Positions 1 through 5,103 of a stretch of DNA of 7,823 nt are shown piece after piece (the first letter of the stretch is position 1; each line of letters starts with the position of its first letter). This DNA comes from Pseudomonadota bacterium. GTDB taxonomy: Bacteria; Pseudomonadota; Alphaproteobacteria; Acetobacterales; Acetobacteraceae. The notes under the pieces were generated by a model. The model made no database searches and was not told the origin of the DNA. It saw only the letters and a program-made list of their open reading frames with translations. The DNA is taken from positions 1-7,823 of the forward strand of contig JAJZVE010000200.1 of the NCBI GenBank assembly GCA_021845835.1, written 5' to 3'. The position numbers were made by a program, and so were the translations under genes.

Positions 1-5
1 CCATC

Positions 6-1742
6 ATGGCCGAACTCCGCAGCGTCGATCCCACCACCCTCCAGCCCAATCCCGACAATCCGCGCCGCACGCCGGCGCCACAGGCGATGGACGACCAGCT
101 CGTCGCCTCGATCAAGGCGATCGGCCTGATTCAGCCGCCCCGCGTGAAGGACGTGGACGGCACGCTGGTTCTCATCACCGGCAACCGCCGCGTCAGCGCG
201 GCGATCGCCGCCGGTCTCGCCACCATCGACGTGCTGGTATGCGAGGCGGACGAGGTGGCCGACGCCATGCGCTCGGTCTCGGAGAACCTGATCCGGGCCT
301 CCATGACCAGCGTCGATATCTGGCGCGCCACCGAGGCGCTCGCTGCTCAGGGCTGGAACGAGCAGGGCATCGCCGACGCACTCGCCCTGCCGGTGCGCAC
401 CGTGCGCCGGCTCCGGCTGCTCGCGCATCTGCATCCGGCCATGCTCGATGTCATGGCAGCCGGCAGCATGCCCAACGAGGAGCAGCTTCGCACCATCGCC
501 GCGGCAACCCGCGAGGAGCAGGCCCAGGTCTGGAAGAAGCACAAACCGAAGAAGGGCCATGATTGCGCCTGGCACGAGGTGGCGCGCGCGCTGTCCAGGC
601 GCCGCATGCCGTTCTCGGCCGCAAAATTCGGCGACGACCTCGCCCAGGCCTACGGCGTCGTCTGGGAGGACGATTTGTTCGCACCCGCCGGCGAGGACGG
701 CCGCTTCACCACCAATGTCGAGGGCTTCTTCGGCGCGCAGCTCGAGTGGCTACAGGCCAATCTGCCGGAGCGCGGCACGCTGCTGCCGACCGACGAATAC
801 GGCCGCTACCAGCTGCCAAAGCAGGCCGAGCACGTCTATGGCAAGCCCGGCAAGACCGACCTCGTCGGCCACCACCTCGACCCGAACACGGGTGAGGTGC
901 GCACGATCGCCTACCGCCTGCCCGAGCCGAAGAAACCGGCCAGGATGGGGAAGGGCGCCCAGCCCACCGAGGAGACGCCGGACTCGGGCACCGTGCCCGC
1001 CCGTACCCGGCCGGAGGTGACCCAGAAAGGCAGCGCCATGATCGGCGACCTGCGCACCGACGCGCTGCACCAGGCGCTGCGCGAGGCGGAGATCGACGAC
1101 AGCACGCTGCTCGCGCTGCTCGTACTCGCGCTCGGCGGCCGCAACGTCTCCGTCCAGAGCGGCGCTGGCCTGGGGGCACGGGACCGCGAGCAGATCGGCC
1201 AGACCCTCATCGAGGGCGGCGTGCTGACGACCGACCAGGACGCGATCCGCACCGCCGCAAGGGCAATGCTGACCATCGCGCTCTCCTGCCGCGACAACGC
1301 CTCCACCAGCGGCCCGTTCGCCCGCGTCGCCGGCGACGCCATCGGCGCCTCGCTCTGCCTGCCCAACATGGCGACCGAAGCGTTCCTCGCCTGCCTCTCC
1401 AAGGCCGCCATCGAGAAGGCCGCCGCCGCCGAGGGCGTGCGTGTCGAGGCCCGTGCGAAGGATACCCGCGCACGCCTGGTCGAGCGCTTCAAGACCAGCG
1501 TTTATGTCTATCCGGCCGCGCTCTTCCGGCTGACGCCGGAGGAGGCGAAGCAGGCAGCCGAATCGCGGCGCACCATCCCGGGCGCTGGCCTGACCGACGG
1601 GGGCGACGCTGCCGGCGACAGCGCTGACGAGGCACGCGGCGAGGCCGGCCTGGATGGCGAGCAGACCGGCATCACCGAAAATTCCGGTGCCGATCGGTGG
1701 AACGACGCCGGCAACGGCGGACTGGCCGACGCCGCGGACTGA
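6..1742 (+). CDS. ParB/RepB/Spo0J-family partition-like protein (578 aa)
   Basis: The N-terminal ~100 residues match the ParB nuclease/CTPase-like domain: an N-P-x-N-P-R-R segment at residues 14-21, an S-I-x-x-x-G-L-I-Q-P helix-turn at 35-44, the GxRR box as GNRR at 59-62, and an S-E-N-L-x-R segment at 92-97. A helix-turn-helix follows at about 116-140 (QGIADAL then VRTVRRLRLL). The rest is far longer than a chromosomal ParB (about 300 aa): a middle domain to ~300, a Pro/Thr-rich linker near 305-340, an all-helical domain at 345-510, and an acidic Gly/Asp-rich tail from ~530. Family knowledge: ParB proteins bind parS-like sites and segregate plasmids, and long solo versions without an adjacent ParA occur on integrative elements and plasmids. 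No parA is visible here, so a role in segregation, replication control or regulation cannot be separated. The ATG lies 5 nt from the window edge, so its ribosome site and any upstream start cannot be seen. Confidence 0.9.
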   Translation: MAELRSVDPTTLQPNPDNPRRTPAPQAMDDQLVASIKAIGLIQPPRVKDVDGTLVLITGNRRVSAAIAAGLATIDVLVCEADEVADAMRSVSENLIRASMTSVDIWRATEALAAQGWNEQGIADALALPVRTVRRLRLLAHLHPAMLDVMAAGSMPNEEQLRTIAAATREEQAQVWKKHKPKKGHDCAWHEVARALSRRRMPFSAAKFGDDLAQAYGVVWEDDLFAPAGEDGRFTTNVEGFFGAQLEWLQANLPERGTLLPTDEYGRYQLPKQAEHVYGKPGKTDLVGHHLDPNTGEVRTIAYRLPEPKKPARMGKGAQPTEETPDSGTVPARTRPEVTQKGSAMIGDLRTDALHQALREAEIDDSTLLALLVLALGGRNVSVQSGAGLGARDREQIGQTLIEGGVLTTDQDAIRTAARAMLTIALSCRDNASTSGPFARVAGDAIGASLCLPNMATEAFLACLSKAAIEKAAAAEGVRVEARAKDTRARLVERFKTSVYVYPAALFRLTPEEAKQAAESRRTIPGAGLTDGGDAAGDSADEARGEAGLDGEQTGITENSGADRWNDAGNGGLADAAD

Positions 1743-1750
1743 TCCCGCGC

Positions 1751-1781
1751 AGCCCGGCCCGGCCATGCCCGGGCCGGGGCT
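1751..1781 (+). terminator. GC-rich stem-loop after parB-like gene
   Basis: Just after the TGA at 1740-1742 there is a perfect 10-bp inverted repeat: CCCGGCCCGG at 1753-1762 and CCGGGCCGGG at 1769-1778, with a 6-nt loop. It can be extended by AGCCC/GGGCT pairing if one G is bulged. No T tract follows, so it is not a canonical intrinsic terminator. It could act as a transcript 3'-end stabiliser, a pause or processing site between the large gene and the small downstream genes, or simply be GC-rich intergenic structure. Confidence 0.45.
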
Positions 1782-1805
1782 CCGCGCCCGAACGAGGATC
1801 CGACC

Positions 1806-2183
1806 ATGACCCGCCTCATGTCAGCGGACGACGGGGCCACCGCGCTCCCGACCCGGCTCAGCACGTCCCACCCCACCCTGCCTGCCTCCGGACAGGTCCA
1901 TCCACACCTCGACCGCGACTGCCTTCACGCCGGCATCGCGCGCCGGCGCCAGGCGCTCGCCGGCCTTGAGGCCGCCATGGTCGCCGCCTGCGAGAAGGCC
2001 GCCGCCCGCGGCGCCGCCGGCGGTGTGCGCATGGATGACCGCGCCACCTGGGACCGCGCCATGTGGCAGCGCGACCTGGACGCGGCGGCACGGCTGGAAC
2101 CCGACTTCGGCCCGCGCATGCGCCGGCTGCTCCAGGAGATCGACCAACTCACCCGGCTGATGGCGCTGCCCGTCGCCGCATAG
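1806..2183 (+). CDS. hypothetical protein, 125 aa, mostly helical
   Basis: No family recognised. The start is supported by GAGGA at 1794-1798 with a 7-nt spacer to ATG 1806, and the frame has strong G/C third-position bias. The first ~35 residues look disordered (Ser/Thr/Pro-rich). Residues ~38 to the end look like charged amphipathic helices (Arg-rich LHAGIARRRQALAGLEAAM, then RMRRLLQEIDQLTRLM). There is no signal peptide or membrane segment. It sits 63 nt after the ParB-like gene in the same direction and is probably co-transcribed, though the hairpin at 1751-1781 lies between them. Small helical proteins of this sort are common in ICE and plasmid backbones. No function is proposed. Confidence 0.8.
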   Translation: MTRLMSADDGATALPTRLSTSHPTLPASGQVHPHLDRDCLHAGIARRRQALAGLEAAMVAACEKAAARGAAGGVRMDDRATWDRAMWQRDLDAAARLEPDFGPRMRRLLQEIDQLTRLMALPVAA

Positions 2184-2281
2184 CGGTGCCGCGCCCGAAC
2201 GCCCGGCCGCTGCCACAGCCCGGGGCGACACCCGCACGACAGCGAGCGGGGCAACACAGCGCCTCTCGCAAGGAGCTTCCC

Positions 2282-2551
2282 GTGAACCATCCCGCGTCGG
2301 CGGCAGCCACGCTGCCGCCGCTCTGCTATGTCCGCCACCCGGGCACGGGCGAGACCGTCGCGATCCACCGCGGCGAAGACGGCTATCACCCGATCCGCAC
2401 GCGCTGCTCACCCGAGTGCCTGAACAGCCGCCTGCCGCACCCGCCGACCGAGGACGACATCGCCGCCATGCAGCACGGCTCGCTCATCGGCTGGGACACG
2501 CCGGGCGCCGATCCGAACACATGGCGACGGCGCCGGGAAGCGAGGCTGTGA
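2282..2551 (+). CDS. hypothetical protein, 89 aa (GTG start)
   Basis: GTG at 2282 is the preferred start because a full AAGGAG at 2270-2275 precedes it with a 6-nt spacer. The in-frame upstream ATG at 2063 would run inside the preceding gene and gives an Arg/Pro/Ala-rich antiframe-like N-terminus. The protein has an aromatic/His-rich core: L-C-Y-V-R-H-P-G-T-G-E-T-V-A-I-H-R-G-E-D-G-Y at about 18-39, then a CSPECLN segment with two Cys spaced three residues apart near 46-52, and a W-D-T-P-G motif near 73-77. The spaced Cys and His residues could bind a metal, but this is not demonstrated. No family recognised. The TGA at 2549-2551 overlaps the next ATG (ATGA), implying translational coupling to the broken gene that follows. 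Confidence 0.75.
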   Translation: MNHPASAAATLPPLCYVRHPGTGETVAIHRGEDGYHPIRTRCSPECLNSRLPHPPTEDDIAAMQHGSLIGWDTPGADPNTWRRRREARL

Positions 2552-2869
2552 TGCCCCAGATCTCGGTCGCGAGCTGGGGCGGTCCCGACGGGCCGTTCCA
2601 GCTCGCAGGCCGGGACGCCATCCGGCACCGGGCGGTGCTGAGCCCGGCGCATGATCGCCTGTGGGACTATGCCGGCGGCCATCAGGGCTGCTATGGCTGG
2701 CTGCGCGCCGCCAACCGGCGCCATCGAGCGCGTCACCACCTTCATCAGCCTGCTCGACCTGCCCGATCGCCTCTGGCGCGACGAATACGACGATCGCGTG
2801 CCAGCAGGCGAAGTTGCGGACATCGCGCTCGACGAGGTGGCGGCCGAGTTCGGGATCGACCCGGCGTGA
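2551..2869 (+). pseudogene. small unknown gene split by a 1-nt frameshift
   Basis: A frame opens at ATG 2551, in ATGA overlap with the previous stop and with GAGG at 2542-2545 five nt upstream. It encodes 57 sensible residues (S-W-G-G-P-D-G-P-F near the start, D-R-L-W-D-Y-A-G-G-H near 35-44, ending A-A-N-R-R) up to 2721. From there that frame turns Arg/His/Pro-rich, while the next frame (from 2723) encodes IERVTT followed by LLDLPDRLWRDEYDDRVP and stops at 2867-2869. In the second repeat copy (3680-3832) the same NRR and IERV are contiguous in one frame, with one C fewer, so copy 1 carries a 1-nt insertion at CGC|C (2719-2722). Without it the product would be about 105 aa. Family unknown. A sequencing error or programmed frameshifting would also explain this. 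An ATG at 2651 in the second frame is a possible but unsupported restart. Confidence 0.55.
2713..2869 (+). repeat. imperfect direct repeat, copy 1 (upstream of higBA)
   Basis: This segment aligns with 3680-3832 from AACCGGCGC to the TGA. The copies differ by a 1-nt and a 3-nt indel and roughly eight substitutions. They share an uninterrupted identical run of 59 nt (2745-2803 and 3708-3766). No similarity is visible upstream of either copy. Copy 1 forms the 3' part of the frameshifted gene starting at 2551. Confidence 0.92.
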
Positions 2870-3033
2870 CCGAATCCAGATTGCCGATCACCTTCCTGCC
2901 CGGCCTGCCGGCTCGGGGAGACGGCGCTCTCTGGCGCGCAGCATGTCGGCCACGCGATCTGGTGCTGCTGAGTGCTGATGCCGGCACGCTGGCGGCCGAG
3001 AAAAGGGTGGACGCTGGACGTCCGGCATCCTAG
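2866..3033 (+). CDS. possible 55-aa ORF, GTGA-coupled (doubtful)
   Basis: GTG 2866 overlaps the TGA at 2867-2869. The frame encodes 55 residues with a hydrophobic start (L-P-I-T-F-L-P-G-L-P) and a D-L-V-L-L-S-A-D-A-G segment, ending at TAG 3031-3033. Third-position bias is weaker than in the neighbours and there is no convincing ribosome site. The stretch may instead be the non-coding leader of higBA. It has no recognised homologue. Confidence 0.22.
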   Translation: MTESRLPITFLPGLPARGDGALWRAACRPRDLVLLSADAGTLAAEKRVDAGRPAS

Positions 3034-3036
3034 ATA
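3008..3036 (+). promoter_or_regulatory. candidate higBA promoter with palindromic operator
   Basis: The 8-bp palindrome GGACGTCC occupies 3016-3023. It lies between a poor -35-like TGGACG (3008-3013) and a -10-like TAGATA (3031-3036), with a 17-bp spacer, about 25 nt before the higB start. HigA antitoxins are known to repress their own operon by binding palindromes that overlap the promoter, which fits this position. The hexamers match the consensus poorly, so the promoter call is tentative. Confidence 0.28.
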
Positions 3037-3060
3037 GTCTGGCGGCAGGCGGAGGCCGAT

Positions 3061-3345
3061 GTGATTGTCAGCTATCGCGACAAGCGCACCAGGAGCTTTG
3101 CTGACGGCGATTTCGTCCGCGAGTTCGAAGCCTTCCGCAAGCAGGCCGAGAAGCGGCTGACGATCCTGGAAGCGGCAACCGGACTGGATGACCTCCGCGG
3201 ACTGCCGTCGAACCGGTTGGAAGCCCTGCAGGGCGACCGTCGAGGCCAGTGGAGCATCCGAATCAATCTCCAGTGGCGGCTGTGCTTCGAGTGGCCCCAG
3301 GGCGCTTCCGGCCCGACCAACGTCGAGATCGTGGACTACCACTGA
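3061..3345 (+). CDS. higB: HigB-type toxin (RelE superfamily mRNA interferase)
   Basis: The 94-residue protein matches the plasmid-maintenance killer (HigB) family along its whole length: F-V-R-E-F near 18-22, NRLEAL at 51-56, GQWSIRI at 62-68, QWRLCFEW at 71-78, and the terminal V-E-I-V-D-Y-H at 88-94. HigB toxins are RelE-fold ribonucleases that cut mRNA on the ribosome. The conserved basic/aromatic residues and terminal His belong to the family's active region. The start is GTG 3061 with GGAGG at 3051-3055 and a 5-nt spacer; an overlapping ATG at 3059 hits an immediate TGA. The toxin precedes the antitoxin, the characteristic reversed order of hig operons. higA follows 18 nt later. Nothing in the sequence suggests inactivation. 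Confidence 0.95.
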   Translation: MIVSYRDKRTRSFADGDFVREFEAFRKQAEKRLTILEAATGLDDLRGLPSNRLEALQGDRRGQWSIRINLQWRLCFEWPQGASGPTNVEIVDYH

Positions 3346-3363
3346 GCCTAGGAGGGCCATGCC

Positions 3364-3675
3364 ATGACACGCACCCCGATCCACCCCGGCGAAGTCCTGG
3401 CCGACGAACTGGCCGAACTTGGGATGACACCAACCGAGCTGGCCCGCCAACTCCGCGTGCCGCACAACCGGATCACGCAGATTATCCGGGCCAGGCGCGC
3501 CATCACCGGCGATACGGCGCTGCGGCTCGGCCACTGGTTCGGCACCAGTCCGGCCTTCTGGATGAACCTGCAGAGCCTCTACGACGTGCGGCTTGCCGAG
3601 CAGCAGAGCGGCGGCGAGGTGGCCCGCCTGCCGCGTCGTGCCGATGCCCCCAGCGGGAATGCACAGCACAGTTAG
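3364..3675 (+). CDS. higA: HigA-type antitoxin (XRE-family HTH)
   Basis: The 103-residue protein opens with the family signature P-I-H-P-G-E-V-L-A-D-E-L (5-16). A helix-turn-helix at about 22-46 follows (TPTELARQL, then HNRITQIIRARRAIT), then D-T-A-L-R-L-G-H-W-F-G-T-S-P-A-F-W-M-N-L-Q (50-70), the conserved HigA/VapI C-terminal block. It neutralises HigB by direct binding and usually represses its own operon. AGGAGG at 3350-3355 lies 8 nt before ATG 3364, a stronger ribosome site than that of higB, consistent with antitoxin excess. About 20 C-terminal residues (Gly/Ser/Pro-rich) extend past the conserved core. Confidence 0.95.
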   Translation: MTRTPIHPGEVLADELAELGMTPTELARQLRVPHNRITQIIRARRAITGDTALRLGHWFGTSPAFWMNLQSLYDVRLAEQQSGGEVARLPRRADAPSGNAQHS

Positions 3676-3676
3676 C

Positions 3677-3832
3677 ATGAACCGGCGCATCGAGCGTGTC
3701 ACCACCGTCAGCCTGCTCGACCTGCCCGATCGCCTCTGGCGCGACGAATACGACGATCGCGTGCCACCAGGCGAAGCTGCGGACATCGCGCTCGACGAGG
3801 TGGCGGCCGGGTTCGGGATCGACCCGCCATGA
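3677..3832 (+). CDS. 51-aa ORF in repeat copy 2, downstream of higA
   Basis: ATG 3677 lies 1 nt after the higA stop. No ribosome site precedes it, so translation would depend on coupling. The product is acidic (W-R-D-E-Y-D-D core, D-I-A-L-D-E-V). It is nearly the same as the C-terminal half of the broken gene at 2551-2869, differing by A/P, V/A, E/G, A/P changes and a one-residue indel. Its TGA (3830-3832) overlaps an ATG at 3829. It could be a real small protein co-expressed with higBA, or just the 3' end of a duplicated gene that acquired a start codon. No family recognised. Confidence 0.5.
   Translation: MNRRIERVTTVSLLDLPDRLWRDEYDDRVPPGEAADIALDEVAAGFGIDPP
3680..3832 (+). repeat. imperfect direct repeat, copy 2 (downstream of higA)
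   Basis: Partner of 2713-2869, same orientation. It lacks the extra C that breaks the frame in copy 1 and is 3 nt shorter after the ACCACC. The two copies enclose higBA plus its leader (2870-3679). Confidence 0.92.
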
Positions 3833-3975
3833 TCGGCGCGGCAGACCAGGCACTCCGCACCGCCACCGCGGAGAAGGCCTTGCATGGCTGGAGCAGGCGA
3901 CCGACTGGCTGGAACGCCGGCTCGCGCGAGGCTCGCTGGGTCGACCGAGGTTCCGGATGGGGAAGACGGCGGCTT
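3829..3975 (+). pseudogene. possible frameshifted small-gene remnant
   Basis: The frame from ATG 3829 (ATGA overlap) gives a reasonable start (MIGAADQALRTATAEKAL) with G/C-rich third positions to about 3881. Beyond that it becomes Arg/Trp-rich, and the neighbouring frame reads A-W-L-E-Q-A-T-D-W-L-E-R-R-L-A-R with good third-position bias. Adding one nucleotide near 3881-3885 would join the two into a single amphipathic helix. It may be a decayed gene, or the RHH gene's 5' leader with chance coding signal. No homologue recognised. Confidence 0.22.
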
Positions 3976-4001
3976 GCATTTGCTTGCATCTCGCATCAGA
4001 T
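3972..4001 (+). promoter_or_regulatory. 10-bp-spaced direct repeats, candidate RHH operator
   Basis: GCTTGCAT occurs at 3972-3979 and again at 3982-3989, exactly one helical turn apart. A degenerate CGCATCAGAT follows at 3992-4001, just before the RHH start at 4003. Ribbon-helix-helix antitoxins typically autoregulate by binding short tandem half-sites spaced about a helical turn apart, so this is a plausible operator. Another CTTGCAT lies at 3879-3885. Confidence 0.35.
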
Positions 4002-4002
4002 A

Positions 4003-4371
4003 ATGGTCATGGCACAAACCCGCACCAAAAGTCCAAGCAGAAGCAGTCGCCAGCAGCGCGGGGCGAAGCGCCCCACCCCAGCGGGGAAAGTCGCCATTAC
4101 CGTGCGGCTCGACCCGGCACAGGTCCGGCAGTTGCAGGCGGTCGCCGAGGCTGAGAACCGGACCCTCACCAATTACGTCGAGACCGCCCTGATCCACGAC
4201 CTTGCCGTCCGCAGCGAGGCCGCGCGGGTCATCAGGATGCATGCAGCCCCCGGAACATCCACGAAAATCGCCCCGGAGGACGTCGTGCGCGGCGAAGGGG
4301 AATCCGATCCAGCCTATGCCCGACGGCAGGCGCTGCTGACCGAGCTGTGGTCGATCCCGGACGACGGCTGA
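4003..4371 (+). CDS. ribbon-helix-helix (CopG/Arc-like) protein, probable antitoxin
   Basis: Numbered from ATG 4003 (122 aa; ATG 4009 equally possible). After a basic disordered N-terminus (1-28) come the RHH elements: beta strand K-V-A-I-T-V-R-L-D (29-37), helix A through Q-V-R-Q-L-Q-A-V-A-E-A-E (40-51), then R-T-L-T-N-Y-V-E-T-A-L (53-63) as helix B. The ~50-residue C-terminal tail, ending in A-R-R-Q-A-L-L-T-E-L-W, is where such antitoxins usually grip the toxin. The downstream PemK/MazF-like gene starts 10 nt after the stop, the classic antitoxin-first layout. No Shine-Dalgarno precedes 4003. An in-frame ATG at 3829 would add 58 residues of poor composition and is not preferred. RHH proteins bind DNA as dimers via the beta ribbon, so it is probably also the operon repressor. 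Confidence 0.85.
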   Translation: MVMAQTRTKSPSRSSRQQRGAKRPTPAGKVAITVRLDPAQVRQLQAVAEAENRTLTNYVETALIHDLAVRSEAARVIRMHAAPGTSTKIAPEDVVRGEGESDPAYARRQALLTELWSIPDDG

Positions 4372-4381
4372 GGGTCCGGCG

Positions 4382-4780
4382 ATGATTCCCGGCGCTTTTG
4401 TCCGCGTGCTGTTTCCGACCCATGAGAAGCCCCGCCAGCCGGGGCTTCTTCATATCGGCTATCTGCTCGGCTGCACCGCCACCGAGGCGATGGTGGCCTA
4501 CACCACCTCGCAACCCTGGTCCGCCCATGTGCCGCTCCCCGCCGGCGCAAGGTTCTTCGACGCCGAGGACGCGGCAAGGCTGAACCAGTCACGCGCCTTC
4601 CTGCTGCGTCTCGATGTGCTGGCGAAGCTGCCGCTCACCGATGCCTGGTTCCCTGACATTGCACACCCTGAGCAAGGCGTGATCGCCGTCGCTCCATCCA
4701 GGCTGCAAGAAGAACTGACCAGCCTCGCCATGAACCTCGTCCGACGCCGGCGCGCGCTGATCCAGATGCGAGGCCTGTAG
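4382..4780 (+). CDS. PemK/MazF-like protein, probable toxin of the RHH pair
   Basis: GAGGG at 4370-4374 overlaps the upstream TGA and sits 7 nt before ATG 4382, so translation is likely coupled to the antitoxin. The 132-aa protein resembles the MazF/PemK SH3-like barrel in layout. It has an initial strand G-A-F-V-R-V-L-F (4-11), a P-R-Q-P-G-L-L-H-I loop and strand (17-25) in the position of the family's RP-x-L-V-V, M-V-A-Y-T-T-S (37-43) in the position of the V-x-P-x-T-S strand, a L-N-Q-S-R-A-F-L-L-R-L-D strand (67-78) and a C-terminal helix (106-125). MazF-type toxins are sequence-specific endoribonucleases. The match is weak and by pattern only, so activity is unproven. An alternative is an unrelated beta-barrel protein of unknown role. 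Its codons 15-23 form a terminator-like hairpin. Confidence 0.75.
   Translation: MIPGAFVRVLFPTHEKPRQPGLLHIGYLLGCTATEAMVAYTTSQPWSAHVPLPAGARFFDAEDAARLNQSRAFLLRLDVLAKLPLTDAWFPDIAHPEQGVIAVAPSRLQEELTSLAMNLVRRRRALIQMRGL
4425..4449 (+). terminator. terminator-like hairpin inside the PemK-like ORF
   Basis: There is a perfect 10-bp stem, AGAAGCCCCG (4425-4434) paired with CGGGGCTTCT (4440-4449), with a 5-nt loop CCAGC. It is followed by TC and an AT-containing stretch but not a long T tract. It lies about 55 nt downstream of the RHH stop and 43 nt inside the next gene. It may terminate or attenuate part of the transcript after the antitoxin. Confidence 0.5.
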
Positions 4781-4788
4781 CGTCCGCC

Positions 4789-5103
4789 ATGGGCAACAAC
4801 GCGAGCGCCAGACGCAACCCGACGATGCCTGCCGAATCCGGCGAAAGCCCGAAGCCCGCCCCGGCGCTCCTCCACCTGCACACGTTTGACCAACTCGGCG
4901 TAGGCAGGATCGGTGCCATCCAGCGCCGTCAAAGCGAGCGCCTTGTCGAGCGGGGCCGGCACCGATGCGTTGATGGAACCGAGTACGGCGGCGGCATCCC
5001 ACTCGGTGACCGCCTGCTTGGTTTCCTTCCCGATCTGTACGTCAACGCGCCGGAGCGCGTCGGCGTCTTCAGCCGCGTCCTCAAGGGGGGCATCCCGGGT
5101 CAC
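4789..5103 (-). pseudogene. unknown gene overlapping integrase stop, apparently frameshifted
   Basis: On the minus strand, GTG at 5103-5101 overlaps the integrase TGA (GTGA), suggesting coupled translation. The frame reads as convincing coding sequence for about 75 codons: T-R-D-A-P-L-E-D-A-A-E-D-A-D, I-G-K-E-T-K-Q-A-V-T-E-W-D, L-D-K-A-L-A-L-T-A-L-D-G-T-D, A-Y-A-E-L-V-K-R-V-Q-V, with strong G/C third-position bias. Near 4860-4880 that bias fades, and the +1 frame becomes the better one (G-L-S-P-D-S-A-G-I-V-G-L-R-L-A-L-A-L-L-P-M-A-D) until about 4789. Beyond this it lies antisense to the PemK-like gene. Without a shift the original frame stays open to TAG at 4500-4498 (about 201 aa). It is best read as a gene with a frameshift and a lost or overlapping 3' end. 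No family is recognised, though position suggests an integrase accessory protein. Confidence 0.42.

Noticed and set aside
750..1766. 338-codon minus-strand open frame opposite the ParB-like gene
   Set aside because: GC-rich shadow frame, Gly/Ala/Arg-rich with no motif, opposite a gene with clear ParB motifs.
3829..4002. Upstream ATG 3829 as the true start of the RHH protein
   Set aside because: It would add 58 residues rich in Arg, Trp and Gly after codon 18, unlike RHH N-termini. ATG 4003/4009 lies next to the basic leader and RHH fold, although no ribosome site supports either.
2386..4242. 618-codon minus-strand open frame
   Set aside because: It runs antisense through higB, higA and the RHH gene. 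Its internal repeated segments are simply the antisense of the 155-bp direct repeats, and it has no recognisable domains.
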